From positions 1-64,000 of the forward strand of contig JAQSWY010000003.1 in NCBI GenBank assembly GCA_029266425.1: a stretch of DNA of 64,000 nucleotides. The letters are read 5' to 3'. Both the position numbers and the translations under genes were made by a program. Below the pieces are notes generated by a model. It ran no database searches, was not told the DNA's origin, and saw only the letters and a program-made list of their open reading frames with translations. Each line of letters opens with the position of its first letter. Positions within the stretch are counted from its first letter, which is position 1. The stretch comes from Xanthobacteraceae bacterium. GTDB lineage: Bacteria > Pseudomonadota > Alphaproteobacteria > Rhizobiales > Xanthobacteraceae. Positions 44,084 through 52,689 of the stretch are shown in pieces.

Positions 44084-44296
44084 TCAATCCTCGAGGTCGG
44101 TGTCGAGAATGGCCATCTGGAAATTGTAGGACAGGTCGCCGTCTTCCTTGTCCTCGAACAGGACGCCGACGAACTCGTCGCCGATATAGACTTCGGCGGA
44201 ATCCTTCTTCTTGGGACGCGCGACGACCTTGATCTGCGCATTGCCGAACAGGCGGCGCATATAGGTCTGGACGCGCTCGAGGTCTTTCTTTTCCAA
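44084..44296 (-). CDS. DUF3126 family protein, TTG start
   Basis: 70 residues. The only good start is TTG 44296 (LEKKDLERVQTYMRRLFGN), with GGAG 8 nt upstream; upstream ATGs would add an Arg-rich, non-family leader. Pattern: QIKVVARPKKKDSAEVYIGD and FVGVLFEDKEDGDLSYNFQM, matching DUF3126 of alphaproteobacteria. Small, charged, cytoplasmic, unknown function. It is followed 7 nt later by the gamma carbonic anhydrase gene. Confidence 0.85.
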   Translation of the reverse strand: MEKKDLERVQTYMRRLFGNAQIKVVARPKKKDSAEVYIGDEFVGVLFEDKEDGDLSYNFQMAILDTDLED

Positions 44297-44411
44297 GGCC
44301 GTGCTCCTGCCAGCGTGTGCGAACCGGTCGTGTGAACGACGCCCGCACGCTTGCCACGGCAGCGGCGCGGGCGCAACCGCCCGCGGCCGGCTCATCCCAA
44401 ACGGATGTCGT

Positions 44412-45260
44412 TCAGATCGCGTCGCCGATGAAGGGCAGGTCGAACATCTGGTTCATGGTGCGCGCCGGCTCGGCACAGCCCGCTTCGCCCACCACCTTGG
44501 CCGGCACGCCGGCGACGGTGGAGTTCGGCGGCACCGGCTTCAGCACCACCGAACCGGCGGCAATGCGGGCGCAGCGGCCGACCTCGATATTGCCGAGCAC
44601 CTTGGCGCCGGCGCCGATCAGCACGCCGCGGCGGATCTTCGGATGGCGGTCGCCGGTCTCCTTGCCGGTGCCGCCGAGCGTGACGCCCTGCAGGATCGAG
44701 ACGTCGTCCTCGATCACCGCGGTCTCGCCGACCACGATGCCGGTCGCATGGTCGAAGAAGATGCCGCGGCCGAACGGCGCCGCCGGATTGATGTCGACCT
44801 GGTTCACCGCCGAGGAGCGGCTCTGCAGATAGGCGGCGAAGTCACCCCGCCCGTTCTGCCACAGCCAGTGCGCCAGGCGGTGGGTCTGGATGGCGTGGAA
44901 GCCCTTGTAGTAAAGCACCGGCTCGATCGCCCGCGCGGTGGCGGGGTCGCGATCGCACACCGCCATGATGTCGGCCCGGATGGCGACGCCGAGCGAGGGA
45001 TCGGCCGAGAAGGCGTCGTCGAATGCCTGCCGGATCAGTTCGCCCGGCACGTCCATATGGTCGAGCCGCTGCGAGATGCGGTGCGCCACCGCGCGCTCCA
45101 GCGAATGGTGGTAGAGCACGGTCGCGAAGATGAAGCTGGCAAGCGCCGGCTCGCTGGTCGCGATCTCCTCGGCCTCCGCGCGGATGCGCGACCATACCGG
45201 ATCGAGCTTCTCGACGGAGCGTGCGGCCGTATCGACCAGCTGAAAACTGTTCTGCGCCAT
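44412..45260 (-). CDS. cysE: Serine O-acetyltransferase
   Basis: 282 residues from ATG 45260; an upstream ATG at 45317 would add 19 charged residues. It makes O-acetylserine from serine and acetyl-CoA for cysteine synthesis. N-terminal helical domain about 15-165 (VWSRIRAEAEEIATSEPALA), left-handed beta-helix about 170-270 with the catalytic His in FFDHATGIVVGETAVIEDDV and the acetyl-CoA/serine loop LGGTGKETGDRHPKI. The C-terminal tail ends DLPFIGDAI, the Ile expected to bind CysK. Confidence 0.95.
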   Translation of the reverse strand: MAQNSFQLVDTAARSVEKLDPVWSRIRAEAEEIATSEPALASFIFATVLYHHSLERAVAHRISQRLDHMDVPGELIRQAFDDAFSADPSLGVAIRADIMAVCDRDPATARAIEPVLYYKGFHAIQTHRLAHWLWQNGRGDFAAYLQSRSSAVNQVDINPAAPFGRGIFFDHATGIVVGETAVIEDDVSILQGVTLGGTGKETGDRHPKIRRGVLIGAGAKVLGNIEVGRCARIAAGSVVLKPVPPNSTVAGVPAKVVGEAGCAEPARTMNQMFDLPFIGDAI

Positions 45261-45721
45261 TATGCGATGTCCCGAGCGTTCGGCCTTGTGGCCGGATTTT
45301 GGCGGCTTTTCTAACATAGCTGGGGTGTCGCGCCTATTCCGTCCAGTCCGCGCCGGCCGCGCGCCTCACGCAGCGCGGAACGAAGCGCGGAACGAAGCGT
45401 CGATAAGGCCGGAGACGGCCCGCGGAATCGTCACATGAGATGCCGGAACCGTCACATCAAGGAGCGCTGCCCGCGGGGTTGTGATGTCTGGGGACTGTCC
45501 GCCAAGCCCATCGGCGTCGGGTAGAGTGCCAGACGCATCGGCAGGCAGGTCATCACATCCCGGGGCCGTTGAGCCCGTACTCAGAATGAGGCGGCAGAAG
45601 GAAATACCGACTCCAATCCGAGAGAGCGAGGGGATTCAGTGTATCAGCATCCACCCCTAACATTTTGCGGTACATACATTTTTCGTCACTCTTGAATCTT
45701 TTTCTCAAGAGCCGTTCGGGC
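45261..45721. other. Intergenic region upstream of cysE
   Basis: 461 bp without a supported gene. It includes 12-bp tandem repeats AGCGCGGAACGA (45372-45399, 2.3 copies) and four TCACATC-like motifs. An AT-richer stretch at 45640-45715 follows the hydrolase gene's 3' end. Confidence 0.45.
45423..45459. promoter_or_regulatory. Direct repeat in the cysE upstream region
   Basis: CGGAATCGTCACATGA (45423-45438) and CGGAACCGTCACATCA (45444-45459) are two copies with 21-bp spacing, that is two helical turns. Related TCACATC half-sites lie at 45481 (inverted) and 45553. They sit about 165-200 bp upstream of the cysE start and may bind a regulator. Confidence 0.35.
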
Positions 45722-46474
45722 TCAAGGCCGCGCCTCCAGGAAGTCCAGCACCGCCTGCTTGAACACCTTGTCGCCAACCGCCAGCATGTGGTCGCGGTCA
45801 GGAATGTCGATCGCCTGCGCCCAGGGGATCAGCTCCGCCAGCTGGCGGCCGTCCCCGGCGATCTCGTCCCGGGTGCCGACCGCGATGAGCGTGGGCACGG
45901 CGATGCGCTCCACATCCTCGCGCTCCAGCCGTTGGCGCGTGCCATAGATGCAGGCGGCGAGCGCCTGCCGGTCGCTCTTCGTCTGCTCGGCGAAGGCGCG
46001 GAACATCCGCCCGGTCTCATCGGTGACGTCGCCGAGCGAGGGCGCCAGCAGCGCCTCGGCGATGGTCTCGGGCAGGCCGACACCCTCGACCAGCTTGATG
46101 CCGATGCCGCCGAGGATGAGAGAGCGCACCCGCTCGGGCGCGGCCAGCGCCGCATAGGCGCCGATCCGCCCGCCCATCGAATAGCCCATGAGGTCGGCGC
46201 GCCGAAGCCCGAGATGATCGAGGAGGGCCAGCGCGTCCCCGGCCATCAGGCTCGGATGATAGAGCGCGCGGTCGTAGAGCTTGGCCGAGGCGCCGTGCCC
46301 GCGATTGTCGATGGCGATCACCCGCCGCCCGGCTCGCGTGAGGGTCGAGATCCAGCCGGGGCCGACCCAGTTGATCTCCTTGGTGGAGCCGAAGCCGTGG
46401 ATCAGGAGGATCGGCTCGCCCTCCCCCTCATCGAGGAACGCGAATTCGATGCCGTCGTGCTGGAAGGTGGGCAT
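45722..46474 (-). CDS. Alpha/beta hydrolase
   Basis: 250 residues from ATG 46474. Alpha/beta hydrolase fold: LLIHGFGSTKEINWVGPG, VIAIDNRGHGASAKLYD, nucleophile Ser99 in LMGYSMGGRIGAYAAL, Asp in AVGTRDEIAG, His in IPDRDHMLAVGD. Cytoplasmic, no signal. The closest general type is a carboxylesterase/lactonase-like hydrolase of the 3-oxoadipate enol-lactonase shape; no pathway genes adjoin it to confirm a substrate. A 35-residue in-frame extension upstream lacks an RBS. Confidence 0.88.
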   Translation of the reverse strand: MPTFQHDGIEFAFLDEGEGEPILLIHGFGSTKEINWVGPGWISTLTRAGRRVIAIDNRGHGASAKLYDRALYHPSLMAGDALALLDHLGLRRADLMGYSMGGRIGAYAALAAPERVRSLILGGIGIKLVEGVGLPETIAEALLAPSLGDVTDETGRMFRAFAEQTKSDRQALAACIYGTRQRLEREDVERIAVPTLIAVGTRDEIAGDGRQLAELIPWAQAIDIPDRDHMLAVGDKVFKQAVLDFLEARP

Positions 46475-46582
46475 GGGTCTCGTGCGGCCGTTGAAAGGAC
46501 GGGGCACGCTAGACAGGCGGGACAACCATGCCAAGCCTCGGAGCTTCATTGCTGATGCGCTGCGGCCGCGCGGCCGCACCGA

Positions 46583-47395
46583 CTAGGCCGGGATCGCCCG
46601 CATCTCGGCGAGATGCAACTGCGCGCGGCTCCTCTTCACGACTTTCAGGAGCTTGTCCGCCGGAGCGGCGTCGGTGACGAGAATGTCGACCTCGTCGAGG
46701 TTACCCAGGCGCACCAGCGCGCGGCGCCCGAATTTGCTGCTGTCGATCGCCAGGATCACGCGACCGGCCTGCTGCATCGCCGCCCGGACGGCCGCGACCT
46801 CCGCATAATCGTCGTCGCCGATGTCGCCGTCCTCGTCGATGCCGCTGACCGAGATGATGACGAAGTCGAACTTGAACGCCTGGATGAACTCCGCCGAATT
46901 CTGGCTGAACACACCGCCGTCGACCTGGCGGACGAAGCCGCCCGGCACCGCGATGGTGAAGTCCGTGCATTCGCTCAGCGTGGTCGCCACACGGAGGCTG
47001 TAGGTTACCACCCGCAGACCCTTGCGCCCGACCAGCGCCCGCGCCACCGCTTCGCACGTTGTCCCGGTGTCGATGAAGACGGAGGCATGGTCGGGCAATA
47101 GGCCGGCGACGCTCCGGCCGATCGCCTCCTTGCGCTCGGCATTGGCGACACGCCGCTGGCGATAGACGAGTGGATCGAGCGGCGTCGACGCGATGGCACC
47201 GCCGTGCAGGCGCCGGACCTTGCCCTGGAGCTCCAGCGCCATGACGTCCCGGCGCGCCGTCTGGGTCGTCACCGAGAAGTGGCTCGCGATCTCTTCGATC
47301 GATATGTAGTGGTTCTGCTCGAGATAGCGGACGAGATAGGCGCGCCTTCGCGCCTTCTTGTTATCGTCGTCGGCTCCGTGGTCCTCAGCCTGCAT
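46583..47395 (-). CDS. DeoR/GlpR-family transcriptional regulator
   Basis: 270 residues from ATG 47395. N-terminal helix-turn-helix about 18-70 (YLEQNHYISIEEIASHFSVT, TQTARRDVMALELQGKVRR, LHGGAI), then the DeoR C-terminal sensor domain with the phosphosugar-binding pattern: SVFIDTGTTCEAVARAL, GGFVRQVDGGVFSQNSAEF. It usually represses sugar or glycerol catabolism genes and responds to a phosphorylated metabolite. None of the flanking genes is an obvious target; the alpha/beta hydrolase is downstream on the same strand. Confidence 0.9.
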   Translation of the reverse strand: MQAEDHGADDDNKKARRRAYLVRYLEQNHYISIEEIASHFSVTTQTARRDVMALELQGKVRRLHGGAIASTPLDPLVYRQRRVANAERKEAIGRSVAGLLPDHASVFIDTGTTCEAVARALVGRKGLRVVTYSLRVATTLSECTDFTIAVPGGFVRQVDGGVFSQNSAEFIQAFKFDFVIISVSGIDEDGDIGDDDYAEVAAVRAAMQQAGRVILAIDSSKFGRRALVRLGNLDEVDILVTDAAPADKLLKVVKRSRAQLHLAEMRAIPA

Positions 47396-47430
47396 CACGA
47401 CTCTCAGTGAACTCGCACATAGATAACAAT

Positions 47431-47468
47431 CGACCCGCACGGCGTCCAACATGGCGCCGTGCGGGTCG
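47431..47468 (-). terminator. Hairpin downstream of the nuclease autotransporter
   Basis: Perfect 14-bp stem (CGACCCGCACGGCG with CGCCGTGCGGGTCG), 10-nt loop, about 65 nt after the autotransporter stop on the minus strand. The following minus-strand sequence ATTGTTATCT is a weak T-run. Confidence 0.6.
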
Positions 47469-47532
47469 CGTCTCACGCCTGGCTGGGGGGCGATAGGCGG
47501 GTGTGTCCACCCGCCTTGGCAGGCGCGGGCCG

Positions 47533-50500
47533 TCAGAAGCGGATGCTCAGGCGGCCGGTGACACCATTGTCGCCGAGGCCCGAGCCGAACTGGCCCGAAT
47601 AGCTGACGCCGAGCGTCGCATTCGGCGTCGCCGCGAAGTCCAGTCCGGCACGAACGATGGCAACATCCTCGGCGATCGGCGCGCCGCGGATGGCGAAGTC
47701 CTCGCCGCCGGCAAACGCCAGGACCGACTCCGGCACGACATCGCCCGAGGCATGCTGCCAGCCGAGCGTTCCGTGCAGGGTGGCGACGGTGGCACCGATG
47801 TCGAAGCTGGTGGAGGCCCGGGCGCCCAGCGTGGTGAACAACGTGTCGAGATCGCCGGACGAGCCGTCGAGCGCCGTGGCGCCGCCGTCCTCGCTGAAGC
47901 CGTCATTGCTGAAATGGACATAAGCCAGGCTGAGGAAGGGCTCGAGCGCTGCCTTTGCCATCTCGAACCGATACGCGACCTCGCCGAACACCTGCGTCGT
48001 CGACGCATCGTAGTCCGACGACAGCTTCTCGTTGAACTCGGGGATGACCAAGTGCCGCGAGGTGTCGATGCTGTGCCAAGTATAGCCGGCGCCGAGGCGG
48101 ACGGCGAAAGGACCGGAGCGCGAGCCGGCATAGAAGCCGAGATGGAGATTGTCGCTGTCGCCGTTGGAGGCGAGGTCGTCGAGATCGACCGAGGTCTGGC
48201 TGTAGCCGGCGAGCAGGCCGACCCGCCAGCTGTCGCCGACCGCCGCGTCCGCGCCGGCGAACAGGCCGCCCACATTGCTGCTCAGCCCCGAGGCATTGCC
48301 GTCGCTGTCGACCTCCGCCCATGAACCGAACGACTGGCCCCACACCGCAAAGCCGTCGGTGTCAGCGGCAACCGGCTGCGGGCCGGCCTTGTCGTAGCTG
48401 AGCACCGAGATGTCCTCGCCCGCCCGTTCGCCCGCGGCAGAGCGCAGCCGCTCGTTCACCGCGTCGCGCAGGAAGCGGCTATTGTCGATGAGCACGCCAT
48501 AAGTGGAGGCATGCACGTCGCCGCCGATCTGCGCGAAGGTCGAGCGGGCCGTATCCTCGTCGAGCATGACGATGGCATCATAGAGCGGCGTGCCGTAGCC
48601 GAGACTCTCGGCGCCGCGTGCCGCGGAGCGCTGGTTGAAGGTGCTGCCGACCTTGTCGAAGGCGGTATCGTTGCGCTCCAACGTCAGCACGACATTGGTG
48701 GCGCCATAGGCGAGCGTCGGATCGAGGAAGGCGAAGTTCGACGTCACCTCGCCGAACTCGCCCTCGACCCCGCCGGCCGAGTTGATGATGGTGTAGCTGG
48801 TCTCCGGCCGGTAGTCGCCGTCGGCGCCGATGCTCATCACCGTGCCGCCCTCGATCGTGGTCTTGCCGGTGACGGCGATGAGATCGCTCTTGCCCTCGGC
48901 ATTGACCTCGACCTCATAGGCCGAGCCGCTGGCGAAGGTGAGGTCTCCGGCGACGTTGAGCGTGCCGATCGAGCTGCCCGGCGCGATGGTGCCGCCCGAG
49001 GCGATCTTGAGATTGCCGACCGTGCCGGTGCCGGCAAGCGCGGCGCCATCGAGCACGGTGGTCAGCGAAGACGTCGCGATCGAGCCGTTGACCACGAGCA
49101 GGCCGTCCTTGACCACCGTCCCGCCGGTATAGGTGTTGGTGCCGAACAGCCCCAGAGCGCCCTCGCCGAGCTTGGTCAGGCTCCCCTCGCCGGAGATCAC
49201 GCGGGCGATTGCGACCGCATTGGCGCCCTCGGCGACCTCGATGGCGCCGCCGCCGGCCTCCAGCACCACCGCGCGATCGAGAACCGCCATCGACGTACCG
49301 GCAATGCGCAGCGTGCCGTTGTTAAGATGCAGGCTCGCCGCCGAGGTGCCGAGCGCCGCGTCCTCGTCGACAATGACGGTGCCGCCGTCGGTCACCAGCG
49401 TCTCGCCGATGAAGCTGTGGTCGTCGATGCAGTATTCGACGATCGCCTGCTGCAGGCGCGGATCCGTGCTCTTGCAGTCGAGCAGCGTCTTCTTCTCCGC
49501 CTCCGTCAGGTCGGTGAGGCTCGGCTTGCCGTCCTCGTCCGAGATCTGGCCGAGATAGACGTCCGTGCGCATATTGTTGCGCGTGAGATAGAACTCCTTG
49601 TTCTTCTCCTCGAAGACCGTCGCGTCGGCACCCCAGACCAAGCGGGTCTTCTCGACCGTCTTATTGTCGACCGTCTCGGTATAGGTCTCCAGCGCCGGGC
49701 CGATCCACTTCAGCGTGTGCGCCACCGGCTCATGGTCGGAAATCGGAACCTTGGTGCCGTCGGGCTTGGTGACATAGACGTCCTTGATCACACCGGAATA
49801 CGGGTCATCCGAATCATCGACGATGGTGTACCACTTCCCGAAGGGCCGCGACGCCAGGAAGTGGTCGATCTTCACCCGGTGCCAGCTCCCCCATGTATTG
49901 GTATCGTCCTCACCAGCGGACGGCCACGTCGTGCTGCCGTCATTCAATTCGTGCGGCTCGAAATCCTCGCGGTCCCTGTCGGTCTGGAGCAGCATGTACT
50001 GCTTTTTGAGGATATTCATCGTCTGGGGCGTATTGCCTTCGATCGGATAGGTTTCGTCGGCAAAAAGGCCCGACGGTATTGTCGCGGAATCGATCGCCGA
50101 GGAGCCTTTTCCCTTCCAGTCCGCAATGAACTTGTCCAACGCCACGTCGTCCGTCGCGTATTGGCGGAGAAGATTATAGTAGAATGAATTACTGGGATTC
50201 TTCGTGTAGATGCGGAGTAGCAATTCCTGCTGGCTGATCGAGTGGAGACCGCGCTCGGATACGTCTCCGCCATTGAAATCGCCAACGAGGATGATCGGCG
50301 TGTCCGCGCCCTTGGCCCACGTATTCAACGCCCTGGCTTCAGCCATGCGCCGGTTCGGAGTATCGCTGTAGTCGAGATGAACGCTGCCGATTACCGTCTC
50401 GGGTCGCCCGCCGTCTGCATTGGCAACCGTATAGCTTACGAAACGTCCCTGCGTGGAGAGGCCCGGGGAAGTATAGGTGCCGAAGGTTCCCGGCAACCGG

Positions 50501-50829
50501 GATATCACCCCGACATCACCGATCTGGATGCCGCCATAGGTACCCAGTCCCGCATTCTGCAGGATGCCGGGAATATCCGTCACATACCGGCTGCTGTTGA
50601 CCTCCTGGAACGCGAGGACATCGAAATTGCCGTTGATCATGAAGTCGGCGGTGACTCCGGGAGTCTGCTTGAACTGATTCCAGATGTTCAACGTCAGGAT
50701 GCGAAGCGTTCCATCCTCGGCTCGCGCCGGCGCGGCGGCCAGCGCCACAAGTGCCACGCCGCACAAGAGACGAGCGCTGAAATCAAGAAGTCGGAATTGA
50801 CGTTTACGACCTATATTTCCGGAAACCAT
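47533..50829 (-). CDS. Autotransporter with endonuclease/exonuclease/phosphatase passenger
   Basis: 1098 residues from ATG 50829; ATG 50856, nine codons earlier, is possible. Signal segment to about residue 37 (LLCGVALVALAAAPARA). Residues about 40-372 are an EEP-superfamily domain with every expected catalytic residue: Asn48 (ILTLNIWN), Glu76 (AFQEV), His151 (GSVHLDY), Asp184/Asn186 (VGDFNG), Asp322 (KIDHFL), Ser364-Asp365-His366 (ISDHEPV). Then a beta-helix passenger with an autotransporter repeat (LTKLGEGALGLFGTNTYTGG) and a 280-residue C-terminal barrel ending SIRF. It is predicted to display a metal-dependent DNase, phosphodiesterase or phosphatase on the cell surface. It stands alone, with its own terminator. 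Confidence 0.92.
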   Translation of the reverse strand: MVSGNIGRKRQFRLLDFSARLLCGVALVALAAAPARAEDGTLRILTLNIWNQFKQTPGVTADFMINGNFDVLAFQEVNSSRYVTDIPGILQNAGLGTYGGIQIGDVGVISRLPGTFGTYTSPGLSTQGRFVSYTVANADGGRPETVIGSVHLDYSDTPNRRMAEARALNTWAKGADTPIILVGDFNGGDVSERGLHSISQQELLLRIYTKNPSNSFYYNLLRQYATDDVALDKFIADWKGKGSSAIDSATIPSGLFADETYPIEGNTPQTMNILKKQYMLLQTDRDREDFEPHELNDGSTTWPSAGEDDTNTWGSWHRVKIDHFLASRPFGKWYTIVDDSDDPYSGVIKDVYVTKPDGTKVPISDHEPVAHTLKWIGPALETYTETVDNKTVEKTRLVWGADATVFEEKNKEFYLTRNNMRTDVYLGQISDEDGKPSLTDLTEAEKKTLLDCKSTDPRLQQAIVEYCIDDHSFIGETLVTDGGTVIVDEDAALGTSAASLHLNNGTLRIAGTSMAVLDRAVVLEAGGGAIEVAEGANAVAIARVISGEGSLTKLGEGALGLFGTNTYTGGTVVKDGLLVVNGSIATSSLTTVLDGAALAGTGTVGNLKIASGGTIAPGSSIGTLNVAGDLTFASGSAYEVEVNAEGKSDLIAVTGKTTIEGGTVMSIGADGDYRPETSYTIINSAGGVEGEFGEVTSNFAFLDPTLAYGATNVVLTLERNDTAFDKVGSTFNQRSAARGAESLGYGTPLYDAIVMLDEDTARSTFAQIGGDVHASTYGVLIDNSRFLRDAVNERLRSAAGERAGEDISVLSYDKAGPQPVAADTDGFAVWGQSFGSWAEVDSDGNASGLSSNVGGLFAGADAAVGDSWRVGLLAGYSQTSVDLDDLASNGDSDNLHLGFYAGSRSGPFAVRLGAGYTWHSIDTSRHLVIPEFNEKLSSDYDASTTQVFGEVAYRFEMAKAALEPFLSLAYVHFSNDGFSEDGGATALDGSSGDLDTLFTTLGARASTSFDIGATVATLHGTLGWQHASGDVVPESVLAFAGGEDFAIRGAPIAEDVAIVRAGLDFAATPNATLGVSYSGQFGSGLGDNGVTGRLSIRF

Positions 50830-51269
50830 GTGCCTGTCCCACCAATATGAGCGCATGAGCAGGCATGGCTCCGAAACTCTTCACGAGTCTTCGAAACCTG
50901 AGAGCCAACACCCGCCGCCCTGGAATGTTTGTTTGGCATACTCAAATGTCACTTATGTAACATTCTGCCCGCCACATTGACCGGCGACGGCTCAGCTCGT
51001 CGGGCGGCGGACGTCGTCATCGGGCGCCGGCCAAGGACCGTAAAGCATTATGATCTTGTGATATTCCGGCCTGGGAGCAAGATCGTGCGCCTGGCCCAGC
51101 GGGCGAGCGCGCCGGGCGATGTCGCTCCGGAAGCCGAATACTGTTGCGGCAGCGCCACTCGATCGGCCGCAGCGGCATGCCTGAGCGGAATCGTCGGCTG
51201 AGGGGACGATGCCCCAACTGCCGGGCAACAGGTGTCGTAAAGGCCGGAAGCTCTCTTGGCGAAGCCGCC
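50830..51269. other. Intergenic region upstream of the nuclease autotransporter
   Basis: 440 bp without a convincing gene. 50920-50970 is AT-rich and contains an AATGT...ACATT inverted repeat (50944-50963), a likely regulatory site for the autotransporter. The rest is GC-rich with short spurious open frames. Confidence 0.4.
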
Positions 51270-52277
51270 TCAGACAGGCAGCAGGGCGCTGCCTTGCCCC
51301 AGGATGGAAGCGGCGGCGGATTTTCTCCGCCACAACGGCCGCACCATCTCGACCACCGCGGAATTGAACGAGGCGATCAGGCCGAACAGGTTGACCACCG
51401 CCGCCAGGATCCACCAGGCGAGTTTGGCGAATGCCTTGGTGACGTAGAGCGCGCCTCGCCCCAGCGTCTTCACGATGGCGAGCGTCTGCCCGCCCTTCAC
51501 CTCGGCAAGTCGGCGCAGCCGCGCCGCGCCGGCGGCATCGTCGACATGGCGGATGCCCAGCAGCGTCGCCCGCGTGCCGGCCTTGCCCTGCACCGTACCG
51601 ATGTCACGAACGAGCCGCAGCGCCGGCCCCTTGGCGCCGCGCCGCAGCAGGCCGGCGAGGTCGTCGGCGAGGCGGAGGCCGAGCACGCCGGCGCGCCGTG
51701 CACCCTTCAGCGCGCTCAAGCCGGCGCGCACCGGGAGCGAGGCGCCGAAGGTCGCGTAGGTGGCGGTCGTGGCGGCAATTCCCACCGCGGAGAGGCCGAG
51801 GATCAGCTCGTCGACATTCTCGCCCTTGGCCCAATGGATCGCCTCTCGCCCGGCATCGCGCAGATCGCCCCAGACGGTGAGGTCGCCGGCGGTGGCGCCG
51901 GCGAGCCCGGCAAGGTCGTCCGCCCGCCCGGTGAGGAAACCGCGGCCGAAGCGGCCGGCATTGTTCAGCGCCTGCGCCGCCGTGCCGGCTGCCACCATTG
52001 TCCGGGCCCGCTGCGTGGCGGCGACCGGGATTCCCCGCGCATCGGCAAGTGCGATGAAGCTCTGCGCCAGCTCGGCATCATTTGCGGCGAGCGCCGATTC
52101 GATCTCGCCGGCGACGCGCTGCTCGGTCAGCACCTCGTCGAGCTCGAGATCGGCGATCCGCGCCGCGTCGTCCCGTGCCGTCGCATAGGCGAGCGCCTGC
52201 CGGCCCATGGGCACGACCCAGTGCGCCGCGCCCGCAAAGGCGAGCAGGAAACCGAGGGCAGCGATGAGGCGGGACAT
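51270..52277 (-). CDS. Membrane protein of unknown function
   Basis: 335 residues, ATG 52277. An N-terminal hydrophobic segment (2-20, SRLIAALGFLLAFAGAAHWV) and another near the C-terminus (about 288-310, LAWWILAAVVNLFGLIASF), with helical, Ala/Leu-rich sequence between, including a weakly hydrophobic stretch at about 155-180 (ILGLSAVGIAATTATYATFG). I recognise no domain. It is divergent from the zinc-finger protein at 52430. GC-rich third codon positions support it being coding. Confidence 0.65.
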   Translation of the reverse strand: MSRLIAALGFLLAFAGAAHWVVPMGRQALAYATARDDAARIADLELDEVLTEQRVAGEIESALAANDAELAQSFIALADARGIPVAATQRARTMVAAGTAAQALNNAGRFGRGFLTGRADDLAGLAGATAGDLTVWGDLRDAGREAIHWAKGENVDELILGLSAVGIAATTATYATFGASLPVRAGLSALKGARRAGVLGLRLADDLAGLLRRGAKGPALRLVRDIGTVQGKAGTRATLLGIRHVDDAAGAARLRRLAEVKGGQTLAIVKTLGRGALYVTKAFAKLAWWILAAVVNLFGLIASFNSAVVEMVRPLWRRKSAAASILGQGSALLPV

Positions 52278-52429
52278 AAGCGCGGCAATCCGAGACGAGC
52301 CAAGCCTTTGCAGGCCCGCCAGATATGATGCGGCATTGTGGCAATCGGAAGGGTTCCCTTGCCCTTTGATCCCGCACGCGGAACGGCTATGGTCCGCGCA
52401 AACTAGAGCAAGGCACGAGACACGAGACC

Positions 52430-52678
52430 ATGGCGGGCCACGTCGTTCCCCATTTCCACAATTCCGCGGGCGTCCCGGCGATCCGCATCGGCGCCAAGGA
52501 ATTCATGTGCGTCGGCGCCAAGCCGCCCTACGACCATCCGCATGTCTTCCTCGACATGGGGTCGGACGACGAGATCGTCTGCCCATACTGCTCGACGCTG
52601 TACCGTTTCGATGCCGGCCTGCACGGCACCGACACCAACCCGCCGGGGTGCCTCTATGAGACGCCTGCCGCCGCCTGA
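52430..52678 (+). CDS. Zinc-finger protein of the NDUFS6-like CHCC type
   Basis: 82 residues. The zf-CHCC pattern is IRIGAKEFMCVGAKPPYDHP with Cys and His, then DDEIVCPYCSTLYRF (CxxC). This matches the small zinc-finger proteins of alphaproteobacteria related to the mitochondrial complex I subunit NDUFS6. It probably binds zinc; a link to complex I assembly is only an analogy. The FAD monooxygenase gene follows 11 nt after its stop. Confidence 0.9.
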   Translation: MAGHVVPHFHNSAGVPAIRIGAKEFMCVGAKPPYDHPHVFLDMGSDDEIVCPYCSTLYRFDAGLHGTDTNPPGCLYETPAAA

Positions 52679-52689
52679 GCGGTGAGGAC

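Noticed and set aside
45553-45777. A 74-codon minus-strand open frame in the cysE upstream region.
   Set aside because: It overlaps the 3' end of the alpha/beta hydrolase gene in another frame, lacks an RBS and has no similarity to any family I recognise.
48511-50187. A 558-codon plus-strand open frame opposite the nuclease autotransporter.
   Set aside because: It shadows the real gene, has no family motif and has an antisense-type composition.
50929-51201. A 90-codon plus-strand open frame between the nuclease autotransporter and the membrane protein.
   Set aside because: No RBS, no recognisable domain and a mixed composition.
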